Shown here: piece after piece, positions 48,881-58,835 of the stretch
Position numbering within the stretch: position 1 is the first letter of the stretch
Layout of the letters: each line of letters starts with the position of its first letter
Source: Peptostreptococcus stomatis DSM 17678
GTDB lineage: Bacteria; Bacillota; Clostridia; Peptostreptococcales; Peptostreptococcaceae
Length of the DNA: 64,000 bases
Direction of reading: 5' to 3'
Assembly (NCBI RefSeq): GCF_000147675.1
Contig: NZ_ADGQ01000056.1
Coordinates: forward strand, 47,161-111,160
Made by a program: the position numbers and the translations under genes
Notes under the pieces: model-generated
Seen by the model: the letters and a program-made list of their open reading frames with translations, nothing else
The model's database searches: none
Told to the model about the DNA's origin: nothing

Positions 48881-50503
48881 CTAACCCCTTATCAACCTAT
48901 ATTTTTTCAACTTAGCAAGCAACTTGTTACCCTTTGGCATGGCTAGGATTTCTTCCTGGGTAATACCTCCAAATCCCAGGATACCAAATACATATACTAG
49001 ACCACCTATAGAAATAGCTATCAAGGTAGCTATCTTAGTATTCAAGAAAATTGCCATTCCTATATATGATAGCCTGGCTGCTACAAACATTAGCATAACC
49101 ACTAAAAGTGGCTTTATAAAGAATTCCATCTGGTTGAACTGTAACTTTAGCGACTTTTTTATATATACGTATTCAATGGCCGCAGCTATCACATAGGATA
49201 CAAGGGTACCAAAGGCTGAACCCAAGATATTTATCGATGGTATGGCTGTCAATACATAACTTACTACTATCTTACCTACTATACCACATAGAAGGGCTAC
49301 AACTGGAACCATCGGCTTGCCCATCCCCTGTAATATACCATTAAATGTATATAGTAGACCAAGGAAAATGCAGGCTGGTGATAGGGTAAACAAGATCATA
49401 CCTAGGGTAACTCCCGTCTGTTTTGGGAATAATAGGGCCATTATCGGTGTAGACAATGAAGCCAAACCAAAGGCACATGGTAATAGAAGTAAAAGGGTAA
49501 TCTTTATAGCCAGCTTGGCATTATGTCTGGCCTGGTTGTAGTCCTTCAAGGCATATGATTCTGAAATAGCCGGCACCAAACTCATACCTATAGCTGTAGT
49601 AAAGACCATTGGCATGGCTATAATCGGCATAGACATACCCGTCAACTGGCCAAAAAGTGAGTTGGCAGACAATAGGGTATAACCGGCAACCTTAAGCCTC
49701 ATTATGACTATAACTGAGTCAACCACATTTACCAAAGGCATTATACATGCTCCTATACTTATAGGAAGAACTACCCAAAGTATATTTTCTACTATCTCAC
49801 CCATAGGCTTCTTCACATAGCCTACACTCTCAGAAATCATAGTTTTTCTCTTCTTTGTGTCCTTTAGGTATACTAGGACCAAGAACAAGAAGGATGCAAA
49901 GGCACCTATGGTCGCACCTGATATACCTCCTGCAGCACCCATCTTAGGCCCAAACTGCTTCATAAGTACATAGGCCAAGCCAAGTCCTAGGAAGACCCTA
50001 AATACCTGTTCAAATATCTGTGATATTGCTATCCTGCTCATCTGTTGGTAACCCTGGTAGTAACCACGGTAGGCAGACATTGACGGTACAATCAACAAGG
50101 CAGGGGCAATGGCCCTCATGGCCGTAACTGCACTTGGATTGTGTTGGACATTGCTAACTATAAAGTCCGCCCCAAAGAATAGGATTATAAACATGACAAG
50201 ACCCGTAGCAAAAAGCATTATATGGGTTATCTTAAATATTTCGTTGGCCCCCTTATGGTTGCCTAGGGCCACCTGTTCAGAGACCAACTTGGCTATAGCA
50301 GTTGGAAAACCGGCTGTAGCCAGGGTTAAAAACAAGGCATATACCGGGTAGGCTGTCTGGTAGTAGCCCATACCCTCAGACCCTATCAAGGAGCCTAGAG
50401 GTATTCTAAATACTGCTCCCAATAGCTTGATTATTACTCCTGCCGCCCCCAGTATCAGGGTTCCCTTAATAAATTTATTACCTTTTTTTTCTTGTGCTCC
50501 CAT
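48881..50503 (-). CDS. Polysaccharide flippase, SpoVB/YabM-like (MOP superfamily)
   Basis: 540-residue membrane protein with about 14 helices. The N-terminal FIKGTLILGAAGVIIKLLGAVFRIPLG is the polysaccharide-synthesis (SpoVB) signature. In B. subtilis yabM has this position between mfd and yabN; it is a relative of the lipid II flippase MurJ. The start is ATG (MGAQEKK) after GGAGG; an upstream ATG overlaps the site. Own extended -10 promoter at about 50621. Substrate probably a lipid-linked wall precursor. Confidence 0.9.
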   Translation of the reverse strand: MGAQEKKGNKFIKGTLILGAAGVIIKLLGAVFRIPLGSLIGSEGMGYYQTAYPVYALFLTLATAGFPTAIAKLVSEQVALGNHKGANEIFKITHIMLFATGLVMFIILFFGADFIVSNVQHNPSAVTAMRAIAPALLIVPSMSAYRGYYQGYQQMSRIAISQIFEQVFRVFLGLGLAYVLMKQFGPKMGAAGGISGATIGAFASFLFLVLVYLKDTKKRKTMISESVGYVKKPMGEIVENILWVVLPISIGACIMPLVNVVDSVIVIMRLKVAGYTLLSANSLFGQLTGMSMPIIAMPMVFTTAIGMSLVPAISESYALKDYNQARHNAKLAIKITLLLLLPCAFGLASLSTPIMALLFPKQTGVTLGMILFTLSPACIFLGLLYTFNGILQGMGKPMVPVVALLCGIVGKIVVSYVLTAIPSINILGSAFGTLVSYVIAAAIEYVYIKKSLKLQFNQMEFFIKPLLVVMLMFVAARLSYIGMAIFLNTKIATLIAISIGGLVYVFGILGFGGITQEEILAMPKGNKLLAKLKKYRLIRG

Positions 50504-50620
50504 TATTTCCTCCATCTACTTAATTGTCTATACTCATCAAAGTCCGTAAATCTCCTAGATACATAATCTCTGTTCAAATTTACCTGTAATCAAATACTTA
50601 CTCATAGTAATTCAACCTAT

Positions 50621-50629
50621 ATTATATCA
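50621..50629 (-). promoter_or_regulatory. Extended -10 promoter of the flippase gene
   Basis: TATGATATAAT on the minus strand, 118 nt upstream of the ATG, so the transcript would have a leader of about 110 nt. In that leader I see no terminator or obvious riboswitch. Confidence 0.45.
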
Positions 50630-50701
50630 TAGATTATTGATTTATCTTTAACTGTCTAAAAAACTTTTTTAAAATATATAGCCTTTGGAAAAACAAACAC
50701 A

Positions 50702-50791
50702 AGAGAGGCCACCTTATCTAAAATGATTGGGTAGCCTCTTAATAATTTTCTTAGTCAATAAAGAGTCCAGACTTTTTAAGTCTTCTTTATT
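50702..50791 (-). terminator. Two hairpins after prsA
   Basis: First hairpin 50757-50791 (AATAAAGA / TCTTTATT outside, AGACTT / AAGTCT inside), about 19 nt past the stop, without a T-run. Second hairpin about 50702-50741 (GAGGCTACC / GGTGGCCTC) followed by TCTTGTGTTTG. Together they probably end the prsA transcript; neither is a textbook terminator. Confidence 0.5.
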
Positions 50792-50809
50792 GCTTGTTAG
50801 TATATAAGC

Positions 50810-51871
50810 TTATTTCTTAGAGTCCTTTGAGTTTGAATCATTAGACTTGTTTGTATCAGTTGACTTTTTTTCATCAGTCTTCTTATCACTTGAAGTTTCA
50901 GTATCATCAAAAGGAATATCCTTTAACTTGTCTTCGTGTATTTCTGTCTTAGTTCCCTTTACTATCTCATCAACCAACTTCTTAATCTTTTCATTTATAA
51001 GACTTGTCTTTATTTTATCCTTGCTCTTTTCATAGTCTGCCTTTACCCTCTTATTTAACTTGATAATATGGTAACCAAACTGCGTTTCAACTATAGGAGA
51101 TATTTCACCCTCCTTAAGGGCAAATGCCGCCTTTTCAAATTCAGAAACCATCTGGCCCTTACCAAATTCACCTAGGGCGCCACCTTTGGCAGCACTTCCT
51201 GGATCCTGAGAATTTTTCTTGGCTAATTCAGCAAAATCTGTACCTGACTTCAACTGCTTAAGTAGGTCTTCAGCCTTCTTCTTAGCCTCAGCCTTCTTTT
51301 CATCTGAAAGAGGCTTGTTATTATCATCAACAGTCTTGATTAAGATATGAGAAGCATCTAGCTTATCTCCTTCTGTTTCAAACTTAGCCTTTACCTCCTC
51401 CTCTGTAGGCATTGCCTTCTTCTGTAAGAAGTTTAATAGGCTTGTCATTGTAGCCGCCTGTTCAGAATACTTGTCCATGAAGGCCTGGTCTATTCCTGCC
51501 TTCTCAAACTTTTCCTTAGCCTTGGCATTTTCAAAAGCTTCCTTGTTCTTTTTCTTGTACTGGCTTAGGACTTTTTCATCTGGCTTTACATTATTTTTTT
51601 CTGCATAGCTTAGGTATACCCTAGACTTAACCATAGACTGAAGAACATTCTTCTTAACAGTTTCCTGATATTCCTTGTTCTGAGACTTCATCTGGTCCCA
51701 AATTTTGTCACCATACTGCATCTCATACATCAACTTTGTAAACTTTAGCTGCTCTATGTACTCCTTCTTTGAGATACCCTTTCCGTCTACAGACGCTACA
51801 TCATCACTTGAACACGCCACTGTAGATAATCCCACTACTGCAGCCAATAAAATTGCTAATACTTTTTTCAA
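50810..51871 (-). CDS. prsA: Foldase lipoprotein PrsA (parvulin PPIase)
   Basis: Helps secreted proteins fold outside the membrane. It is 353 residues. The signal peptide ends with the lipobox STVAC, with Cys20 to be lipidated. A parvulin domain (ASHILIKT to FGYHIIKLNKR) runs over about residues 170-285. The C terminus is a charged low-complexity tail rich in Ser, Asp and Lys. Located between mfd and the flippase, where Bacillus has spoVT, a sporulation gene absent here. AGGAGG precedes the ATG. Likely clients include the large surface protein in this window. Confidence 0.95.
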   Translation of the reverse strand: MKKVLAILLAAVVGLSTVACSSDDVASVDGKGISKKEYIEQLKFTKLMYEMQYGDKIWDQMKSQNKEYQETVKKNVLQSMVKSRVYLSYAEKNNVKPDEKVLSQYKKKNKEAFENAKAKEKFEKAGIDQAFMDKYSEQAATMTSLLNFLQKKAMPTEEEVKAKFETEGDKLDASHILIKTVDDNNKPLSDEKKAEAKKKAEDLLKQLKSGTDFAELAKKNSQDPGSAAKGGALGEFGKGQMVSEFEKAAFALKEGEISPIVETQFGYHIIKLNKRVKADYEKSKDKIKTSLINEKIKKLVDEIVKGTKTEIHEDKLKDIPFDDTETSSDKKTDEKKSTDTNKSNDSNSKDSKK

Positions 51872-51883
51872 AATTACATCCTC

Positions 51884-54800
51884 CTAATTTATAATTTTAT
51901 CTATATTTTGACAGAAACCCTCTAACATGACCAATAACTCCTCTACTATTTCTGTACTGCCGACCTCCTTGGTCTCGTACTTGGTAAGTGGTGCTAGGTC
52001 TATAGTGGAACCTGTCTGTTTAACTTTTTCTATCTTTAACTTTCTACAGAGTACCTTGGCATAGGCTATCTTTAAAAGAGTCTGAGTTTCCCTAGGTATA
52101 TCTGAAAACCTATCTTCCAGCTCTTCCTCTACTTCATACATGTCTTCCTTGCTATCAATGGCTGCAATCTTCTTGTACATTTCCAACTTGATCATTTCAT
52201 CTTCTATGTAGCTAGATGGTATAAAGGCATTGACTGTTAGGTCTATTTCTACATCAAGGCTTTCCTCAACCTCTTGTCCCTTGACCTTGGCTATGGCCTG
52301 GTTGAGCATTTTTACATAGAGTTCATAACCAATAACAGCCATATGGCCATGCTGTTGGGCACCTAGAACATCTCCTGCCCCTCTTATTTCAAGGTCTCGC
52401 ATAGCAACCTTAAAGCCGGAACCAAACTCTGTAAATTCCTTGATGGCCTTTAACCTCTTTTCAGCAACCTCGCTTAGTACCTTATTTCTCTCATACATCA
52501 AGTAGGCATACCCCTGTCTAGTAGACCTGCCTACCCTACCCCTTAGCTGGTAGAGCTGGGACAAGCCCATCTTGTCTGCATCGTATATTATCATGGTATT
52601 GGCATTGGCTATATCCATTCCTGTCTCTATAATTGTTGTACAGACTAAGACATCAAATTCCTTAGACAAAAAGGACAAAATCGTGTTTTCTAACTGGTTA
52701 GATGACATTCTTCCATGGGCAACTCCCACCTTGGCATCTGGGACTAGCCTCCTAATCCTGGCCGCCATTTCATCTATACCCTCTACCCTATTATATACAA
52801 AGAAAACCTGACCAGCCCTGGTCAACTCCCTCTGAATTTCATCCTGGATAATACTGTCCTTGGCCTCTGTAACATAGGTCATGACTGGATACCTCTCCTG
52901 TGGAGGTTCCTCTATAATCGACATATCCCTTATACCACTCAAGGACATGTGTAGGGTCCTTGGTATAGGTGTGGCCGATAGGGTTAAGACATCTACATTG
53001 GCCTTCATCTTCTTGAGAGACTCCTTGTGTCTTACACCAAACCTCTGCTCCTCATCAACAACTACCAGGCCTAACTTCGGCATATCTATATCCTTAGACA
53101 CTATCCTGTGGGTTCCAATTAATACATCAACTAGACCCTTTTTTGCATCTTTGATTATATCCTTCTGTTGCTTGGCCGTCTTGAACCTAGACAAGACCTC
53201 TACCCTCATAGGGTATTCTTCAAATCTCTCCACAAAGGTGTTGTAGTGCTGTTGGGCCAAGATGGTAGTTGGCACCAAGACTGCTACCTGCTTGCCGTCC
53301 ATGACTGCCTTGAATATTGCCCTGATGGCTACCTCTGTCTTTCCGTAACCTACGTCACCACATATCAACCTATCCATGGCTTTACTAGACTCCATATCCT
53401 TCTTGGTATCCTTAATGGCCTTTAGCTGGTCATCAGTCTCTTGGAAAGGAAACTTTTCTTCAAATTCGCCCTGCCATATGGTATCCTTAGAAAACTTATA
53501 GCCCTTTCTTGCCTCACGCTTAGCATAAAGGTCTATCAGTTCCTTGGTCATATCCTCGATTTCCTTCTTGACCCTGTGCTTGGCCTTGGACCAGTCATGA
53601 CTGCCTAATTTATTTAATTTGACCCTCTCTACATCTCCACCTATATATTTCTGGACCTTGTCCATCTGGTCTATAGGTACATAGAGGTTGTCACCACCCT
53701 GGTATACAATTTTTAAGTAGTCCCTCTTGATATTGTTGACAGTGATTTGTTCAATGCCGGTATACTTACCGACACCACTATTTTCATGGACTACATAGTC
53801 TCCAACCTTTAGGTCCAAGAAAGAATCTATCTTTGAAGAATTGGCCTTCTTCTTTTTCTTGGACTTGGACTTCTTGCCCTGTTTGTTGGCTCCCAACATC
53901 TCCCTATCTGTGATTACCTGGAACTTGATAGAAGGATATTGAAATCCCTGGCCTATATTGGCTGCCAAGACAACCACCTGGGATGTCTTTATCTCCAAGT
54001 CCCTCTTGGAAGTATAGATGTTATCTATATCATTGTCATTTAACATATTTGATAGTTTTTTTGCCCTATCATTAGTGGCAGCAGCTATAACCAGCTTGTA
54101 GCCAGCATGCCTCAACCTCTTTACATCCTCTACAAACATGTCTATCCTACCACTGTAGCTAGGTACTTCCCTGGTATCAATGCTAAAGTCATGTTGGATA
54201 TTCATATCATTGACAGGCTTGTTTAGTAGAGAATTTACTATCAGCTTCCTATCACCCATCCAGTAAATCGAATCACTTAAGGAATAGAGTAATTTGCCCT
54301 GACCCTTAATAGCCAGACCTCTTTCAAGGTTTAGCATATACTTGTCCTTAAATTCTGAATGGATATTTTTAAACCTCTCCCTGTACCTGGATATATCGTC
54401 TATAAATATAAGGGCATCATCTTCCAGATACTCAAAAAGACTCTTGTCCTGGCCCTCATACATATAGTCTATATAGTTTTCCAGACCATCAAAATATTCC
54501 TTGGCCCCTATTTTTTCTATATTCCTAAATACATCTGAGTCTGTTATATCACTTAGGTCTGCCCTGATTTTTTCCACGGCCATACCTACATTATCAGGGT
54601 ATATAAAGTCCCTGGATGGGGTAATTGTCACAGACTTGAACTTGTCAATCGACTTTTGTGAGTATATATCAAATTCCCTAATAGAGTCTATCTCATCATC
54701 AAAAAATTCTAACCTCAGTGGGAAGTTATACATAAGGGTAAATACATCTATTATGCCACCCCTCATACTAAACTGGCCAAATCCTTCAACCTTACCGACC

Positions 54801-55288
54801 CTCTGATAGCCAAGATCTACTAATTTCCTAGCAAGGTCCTGCATATCCATGCTTTGACCCACCTTTAGTTTGAATATATTGTCCAGGATTATCTTTTTGG
54901 GAACATACTTCCTTGTGATAGCCTCTACTGAAGTAACCAGGATTATCTTTTCCTTCTTCAGTAGTCTCAATATGGTTTTCAGGTTTCTAGCATCCGCCTT
55001 CCTATCTCTGGCATCCAGGTGGTAAAATAGGATGTCGGTCGTAGTCAAGAATTCAACCTTCTTATTTAGGTAAACACTTAATTCATCATATATTTTTTTT
55101 GCTTCATACTCTGTATTAGCTATATACATGACCTGCCTGGAGCTATCCTTGAATATAGAATATACCATATTAGGCTTACTCACTGGTAACAGGCCACTTA
55201 TATGTATATTCCCCTCTCCATTTATGGCAGATAGTATACCGCTATAGTCCTTGTCATTTTTCAAGGGGTATATTAGTACGTCTTCCAT
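51884..55288 (-). CDS. mfd: Transcription-repair coupling factor
   Basis: Removes stalled RNA polymerase and recruits UvrA. It is 1,134 residues, normal. A UvrB-homology module at the N terminus (SRQVMYIANTEYEAKKI); an RNA-polymerase interaction domain near residues 490-560 (GDYVVHENSGVGKYTGIE); helicase Walker A LICGDVGYGKTEVA and DEEQ box VVVDEEQRFG; the RecG-like TRG region GQVFFVYNRVEG; and the C-terminal UvrA-interaction domain. A charged KKSKSKKKKK insert precedes the RID. It is 18 nt after pth, in the order seen in Bacillus. Confidence 0.97.
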   Translation of the reverse strand: MEDVLIYPLKNDKDYSGILSAINGEGNIHISGLLPVSKPNMVYSIFKDSSRQVMYIANTEYEAKKIYDELSVYLNKKVEFLTTTDILFYHLDARDRKADARNLKTILRLLKKEKIILVTSVEAITRKYVPKKIILDNIFKLKVGQSMDMQDLARKLVDLGYQRVGKVEGFGQFSMRGGIIDVFTLMYNFPLRLEFFDDEIDSIREFDIYSQKSIDKFKSVTITPSRDFIYPDNVGMAVEKIRADLSDITDSDVFRNIEKIGAKEYFDGLENYIDYMYEGQDKSLFEYLEDDALIFIDDISRYRERFKNIHSEFKDKYMLNLERGLAIKGQGKLLYSLSDSIYWMGDRKLIVNSLLNKPVNDMNIQHDFSIDTREVPSYSGRIDMFVEDVKRLRHAGYKLVIAAATNDRAKKLSNMLNDNDIDNIYTSKRDLEIKTSQVVVLAANIGQGFQYPSIKFQVITDREMLGANKQGKKSKSKKKKKANSSKIDSFLDLKVGDYVVHENSGVGKYTGIEQITVNNIKRDYLKIVYQGGDNLYVPIDQMDKVQKYIGGDVERVKLNKLGSHDWSKAKHRVKKEIEDMTKELIDLYAKREARKGYKFSKDTIWQGEFEEKFPFQETDDQLKAIKDTKKDMESSKAMDRLICGDVGYGKTEVAIRAIFKAVMDGKQVAVLVPTTILAQQHYNTFVERFEEYPMRVEVLSRFKTAKQQKDIIKDAKKGLVDVLIGTHRIVSKDIDMPKLGLVVVDEEQRFGVRHKESLKKMKANVDVLTLSATPIPRTLHMSLSGIRDMSIIEEPPQERYPVMTYVTEAKDSIIQDEIQRELTRAGQVFFVYNRVEGIDEMAARIRRLVPDAKVGVAHGRMSSNQLENTILSFLSKEFDVLVCTTIIETGMDIANANTMIIYDADKMGLSQLYQLRGRVGRSTRQGYAYLMYERNKVLSEVAEKRLKAIKEFTEFGSGFKVAMRDLEIRGAGDVLGAQQHGHMAVIGYELYVKMLNQAIAKVKGQEVEESLDVEIDLTVNAFIPSSYIEDEMIKLEMYKKIAAIDSKEDMYEVEEELEDRFSDIPRETQTLLKIAYAKVLCRKLKIEKVKQTGSTIDLAPLTKYETKEVGSTEIVEELLVMLEGFCQNIDKIIN

Positions 55289-55306
55289 TTATCTCAACAC
55301 CACACT

Positions 55307-55867
55307 TTAACCGTTATACTTGTTCATGGCCATATCTATATCAGTCCTAATGATTTCTTCGACAGTCTTAACTGCCTTTTCTAGGCCTGACTTCATATCT
55401 TCAGCCTGGTCCTTGGAAACCCTAGATAAGACAAAGTCAGCCAAATCCCTATTTGGGTCAGGCCTTGATACGCCTACCCTAACCCTTGGAAATTCCTGAG
55501 ATCCCAGACACTTGATTATCGATTTCATACCATTGTGGGAACCAGCACTCCCCTTTTTCCTAATCCTCAGCTTGCCTATATCCAGGTCAATATCATCATA
55601 TACTACAATTAGGTGGTCCATATCCACCTTATAAAACTGAAATACGCTCTGGACAGATTCGCCACTTAGGTTCATATAGGTCTGTGGCTTTACCAAAACC
55701 ACCTTTTCGCTGCCTATCCTCCCCTCGCCTATCAAGGCCTTGTGCTTTATCTTATCAATCTTTATACCGTATTCCTCTGCCAAGATATCCAAGGCATCAA
55801 AACCGGCATTGTGTCTAGTATGCTCATATTTTTTGCCTGGATTACCTAGCCCCACTATTATATACAT
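55307..55867 (-). CDS. pth: Peptidyl-tRNA hydrolase
   Basis: Releases peptides from stalled peptidyl-tRNA. It is 186 residues. [19 protein letters not shown] contains the catalytic His, and [37 protein letters not shown] and RVRVGVSRP are conserved. It lies 16 nt after the prepilin peptidase gene and 18 nt before mfd. B. subtilis has the same pth-mfd order. Confidence 0.97.
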   Translation of the reverse strand: MYIIVGLGNPGKKYEHTRHNAGFDALDILAEEYGIKIDKIKHKALIGEGRIGSEKVVLVKPQTYMNLSGESVQSVFQFYKVDMDHLIVVYDDIDLDIGKLRIRKKGSAGSHNGMKSIIKCLGSQEFPRVRVGVSRPDPNRDLADFVLSRVSKDQAEDMKSGLEKAVKTVEEIIRTDIDMAMNKYNG

Positions 55868-55883
55868 TTTTTCTTAATCCTTC

Positions 55884-56534
55884 CTAAATAAGTTTAATTA
55901 CTTCATATGTAACTATAAATCCAATAGAAATAAACGGAGTGAAAGCTATCAAACCGTCCCTTTTTCCAGTATTTATCCCATTTATCAAAATTACTACACA
56001 GTAAAGGCCAGCACTTATAAAGGACATGAAAAATACCATCAGAGAGTCCATCCACCCACCCATGGTCCCAACCATGGCAAATACCAGGACGTCTCCCATT
56101 CCTATCCCCTTGGTCAACCTATAAAGACCATAAGACAGACCAACTAGTAGCATTAAGCCTATTATATTATTATAAAGCAATAAGCCAATTTTATCTACAT
56201 CATTTACCTTATCAAGTAAAATTTCCAATATTTTCAAACCTAGTATAAGTTGACTAACCAGGGTTCCTCCCACCACATCTATATCAAATACCCATCTAGT
56301 CCTAGCATCAACTATGGATATACTTATCAAAAAAGGCACCATAAAAATAATCCTGCAGTTATACAAGAAGTCTTCTACAGGCCCATAGTAGCTATTATAT
56401 AGGATGAATAAAGAGATAAGGCCAAATAGGCATATTCTTTCTTGTAACCCTGTGTCAATCCCCTTGTCCTCTAGGAGATAAATTGTTAATATAGCCAGCA
56501 ATAGGCAGGTCAGCCCAGAATACACTAGTCCCAT
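55884..56534 (-). CDS. Prepilin-peptidase-like membrane aspartic protease (A24 family)
   Basis: 216 residues, six to seven helices. Two aspartate motifs of the A24A group are visible: ISIVDARTRWV and GIGMGDVLVFA (GxGD). The N-terminal cytoplasmic methyltransferase domain with two CxxC pairs, standard in type IV prepilin peptidases, is absent, so it would cleave without N-methylating or serve another role. It overlaps the upstream PilT-like gene by 10 nt. No prepilin-like gene is next to it. Likely substrate: class III signal peptides encoded elsewhere. Confidence 0.8.
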   Translation of the reverse strand: MGLVYSGLTCLLLAILTIYLLEDKGIDTGLQERICLFGLISLFILYNSYYGPVEDFLYNCRIIFMVPFLISISIVDARTRWVFDIDVVGGTLVSQLILGLKILEILLDKVNDVDKIGLLLYNNIIGLMLLVGLSYGLYRLTKGIGMGDVLVFAMVGTMGGWMDSLMVFFMSFISAGLYCVVILINGINTGKRDGLIAFTPFISIGFIVTYEVIKLI

Positions 56535-57589
56535 AGTCCATAACCCTCCCTGGTCCTGCCCCTCTTTTTCATAAGGTAGTCCTGGTCAAGGGCATGGTCT
56601 AGGAGGCTGTCTAGGTCTATCAGGTTAGAATCATAAAGGGCCAACAGGTTTTCATCCATAGACTCCATCCCCCTAGACTTGTTTGTAAGTATATAGTTGG
56701 CAAGTTGGTCTGTCTTGGACTCTTTTAATATATTGGCAGTAGACTTGTCACAGAAGAGGACCTCCACCACCAATTTTCTCCCCTCTTTTGTTTGTATCAA
56801 TTGTTGGGATACTACCCCCCTCAAGACCATGGCCAATTGGGACCTTACCTTACCCTGGTCAGCTGGGTCAAACATATCTATGAGTCTTTCTACACTTGCC
56901 CCTGCCCCCAAGGTGTGGAGGGTGCAAAAACACAGGTGACCTGTCTCTGCCGCCCTCATGGCTATCTTTACTGTCTCCTCATCCCTAACTTCTCCTATCA
57001 CTATCACATCTGGGTCCTGCCTCAGGGAATACTTGAGGGCATTTTCAAGGGAGGTTGAATCCATACCCAACTCCCTCTGGCTAATGACAGACTTCTTGTC
57101 CTCATAGTAGTACTCTATGGGGTCTTCTATGCAGATTATATGTTTTGAAAAATTCCTGTTGATATAATCTACTATGGCTGCCAGGCTACTGGACTTTCCT
57201 GACCCTGTAGGTCCCGTTATTAGGACCAGGCCACTTGACATCCTGGCAAAGTCAGTAACAATACCAGGTAGGCCCAGGTCTTCAGGGGTCCTGATATGGC
57301 TATTAATTTTTCTTAGGACTAGGCCTAGGCCTGACCTCTGCATAAATAGGTTGCCCCTAAACCTTAAGACCCCTATCTCCACCGAAAAATCAACTTCACC
57401 CCTGGTTTTAAGCCTGTCTAAGATATCCTTGCGCCCGACACCCTCCATAAATTCTACTATATCACTATGGGATATCATCTTGTCTGTTTTTACTATATTT
57501 CCAGCCTGCCTCAAAGCCAGATTTTTTCCCTCCCTTATATGTATATCCGAATAGTCTACATTATCTAAGTTCCTTATATAGTCTAGCAT
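56525..57589 (-). CDS. PilT-like type IV pilus retraction ATPase
   Basis: 354-residue secretion ATPase. Residues 1-100 form the N-terminal domain with DYSDIHIREG (like the PilT SDLHI motif). Walker A is GPTGSGKSSSLAA, the Asp box HIICIEDPIEYYY, Walker B DPDVIVIGEVRD, and the His box GHLCFCTLHT. The absence of the long N-terminal domain and of the CxxC zinc motif of PilB argues for PilT rather than PilB. It lies between prs and pth where no pilus genes are normally found, and no pilC, pilB or pilin gene accompanies it in the window. Confidence 0.85.
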   Translation of the reverse strand: MLDYIRNLDNVDYSDIHIREGKNLALRQAGNIVKTDKMISHSDIVEFMEGVGRKDILDRLKTRGEVDFSVEIGVLRFRGNLFMQRSGLGLVLRKINSHIRTPEDLGLPGIVTDFARMSSGLVLITGPTGSGKSSSLAAIVDYINRNFSKHIICIEDPIEYYYEDKKSVISQRELGMDSTSLENALKYSLRQDPDVIVIGEVRDEETVKIAMRAAETGHLCFCTLHTLGAGASVERLIDMFDPADQGKVRSQLAMVLRGVVSQQLIQTKEGRKLVVEVLFCDKSTANILKESKTDQLANYILTNKSRGMESMDENLLALYDSNLIDLDSLLDHALDQDYLMKKRGRTREGYGLWD

Positions 57590-57714
57590 TTTAGTTTCCT
57601 CCTCATTATTTGCACATAGGTTACTTTTAATCTTATGTACAAAAGGAGCAAAATTAGCAAGTTATAGTCAGATTTATAATTTTCCATCCAATCTTAATTT
57701 TTTCCAACAAAAAA

Positions 57715-57732
57715 ACTCAAGCTAACTTGAGT
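57715..57732 (-). terminator. Terminator after prs
   Basis: ACTCAAG / CTTGAGT (7 bp) with a 4-nt loop; T-rich tracts on both sides (AAAAACTCAAG and CTTGAGTTTTT), so it can act in either direction. It separates prs from the pilT pair. Confidence 0.85.
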
Positions 57733-57779
57733 TTTTCTGTTGTTGTTATGAATTTTTATATTTCAAAAATAAACTGATA

Positions 57780-58736
57780 CTAGAACAGCTTACTTACTGA
57801 ATCACAAGTATAAATCCTGTTAATAGCATCTGCAAATACACCTGCTACTGACATGACTTTAATCTTATCTATCTTCTTTTCTTCTGGAAGTTCTATAGTA
57901 TCAAGAACTATCAATTCTTTAATTTCTGAGCTTTCTATTCTTTCAATAGCCGGACCGGATAATACACCATGTGTACAACAAGCATATACATCCTTAGCAC
58001 CAAATTTCTTAAGGGCATTTGCTGCATTTACTATTGTTCCTGCAGTATCTATCATATCGTCAAGTAGGATTACATTCTTACCCTTTACTTCACCGATAAT
58101 ATTCATTACCTCACTTACATTTGGCTTAGGTCTTCTCTTGTCAATTATTGCAATCGGCACTTCCTTGCTAATGTTGTTGGCAAACTTTCTAGACCTTGTA
58201 ACACTACCCAGGTCTGGTGATACAACTACCAGGTCATCGATTGACAGCTTCTTTGAGAAATAGTCAGCCAATATCTTTCCACCTAATAGGTGGTCAACTG
58301 GTATGTCAAAGTAACCCTGGATCTGACCTGCATGTAGGTCCATAGTAAGGACTCTGTCTGCTCCTGCTGCTGTAATCAAGTTGGCTACTAGCTTAGCAGT
58401 AATTGGGTCTCTTGCCTTAGCCTTTCTATCCTGTCTAGCATATCCATAGTATGGAATAACTGCTGCAACAGTTCCTACAGATGCTCTCTTAAGGGCATCT
58501 ATCAATATTAATAGTTCCATCAAATTGTTATTTACAGGACTATTTGTAGACTGGATAACGAAAACGTCGCATCCTCTAATAGTCTCATTTATTGTAACGG
58601 CTATTTCACCATCACTAAATGTATTAACCTGACAATCAACTAGTTCTAGTCCTAGCTTACCCGCAATCTTGGCAGCTAACTCCTTAGACGCGTTACCAGC
58701 TATAAGCTTCATCTTATGGCTATTGTAACAACTCAT
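57780..58736 (-). CDS. prs: Ribose-phosphate pyrophosphokinase (PRPP synthetase)
   Basis: Makes PRPP, the substrate of the purine pathway, UPRT and PurR signalling. About 318 residues. [54 protein letters not shown] and the PRPP loop [14 protein letters not shown] are conserved. In [15 protein letters not shown] the usual DxGG is DLGS, a mild change. The start is ATG ([14 protein letters not shown]) 10 nt after AGGAGG; a TTG three codons upstream is too close. TGTTATAAT promoter upstream near 58795. Ends in its own terminator. Confidence 0.96.
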   Translation of the reverse strand: MSCYNSHKMKLIAGNASKELAAKIAGKLGLELVDCQVNTFSDGEIAVTINETIRGCDVFVIQSTNSPVNNNLMELLILIDALKRASVGTVAAVIPYYGYARQDRKAKARDPITAKLVANLITAAGADRVLTMDLHAGQIQGYFDIPVDHLLGGKILADYFSKKLSIDDLVVVSPDLGSVTRSRKFANNISKEVPIAIIDKRRPKPNVSEVMNIIGEVKGKNVILLDDMIDTAGTIVNAANALKKFGAKDVYACCTHGVLSGPAIERIESSEIKELIVLDTIELPEEKKIDKIKVMSVAGVFADAINRIYTCDSVSKLF

Positions 58737-58835
58737 AATACACAAACCTCCTAAAAAGTAATACTTAACTTATTTTTTACACTCTATTCTAATTATAACA
58801 TATTATTTACCTTTATTCATCTATTTTTGCCTATC

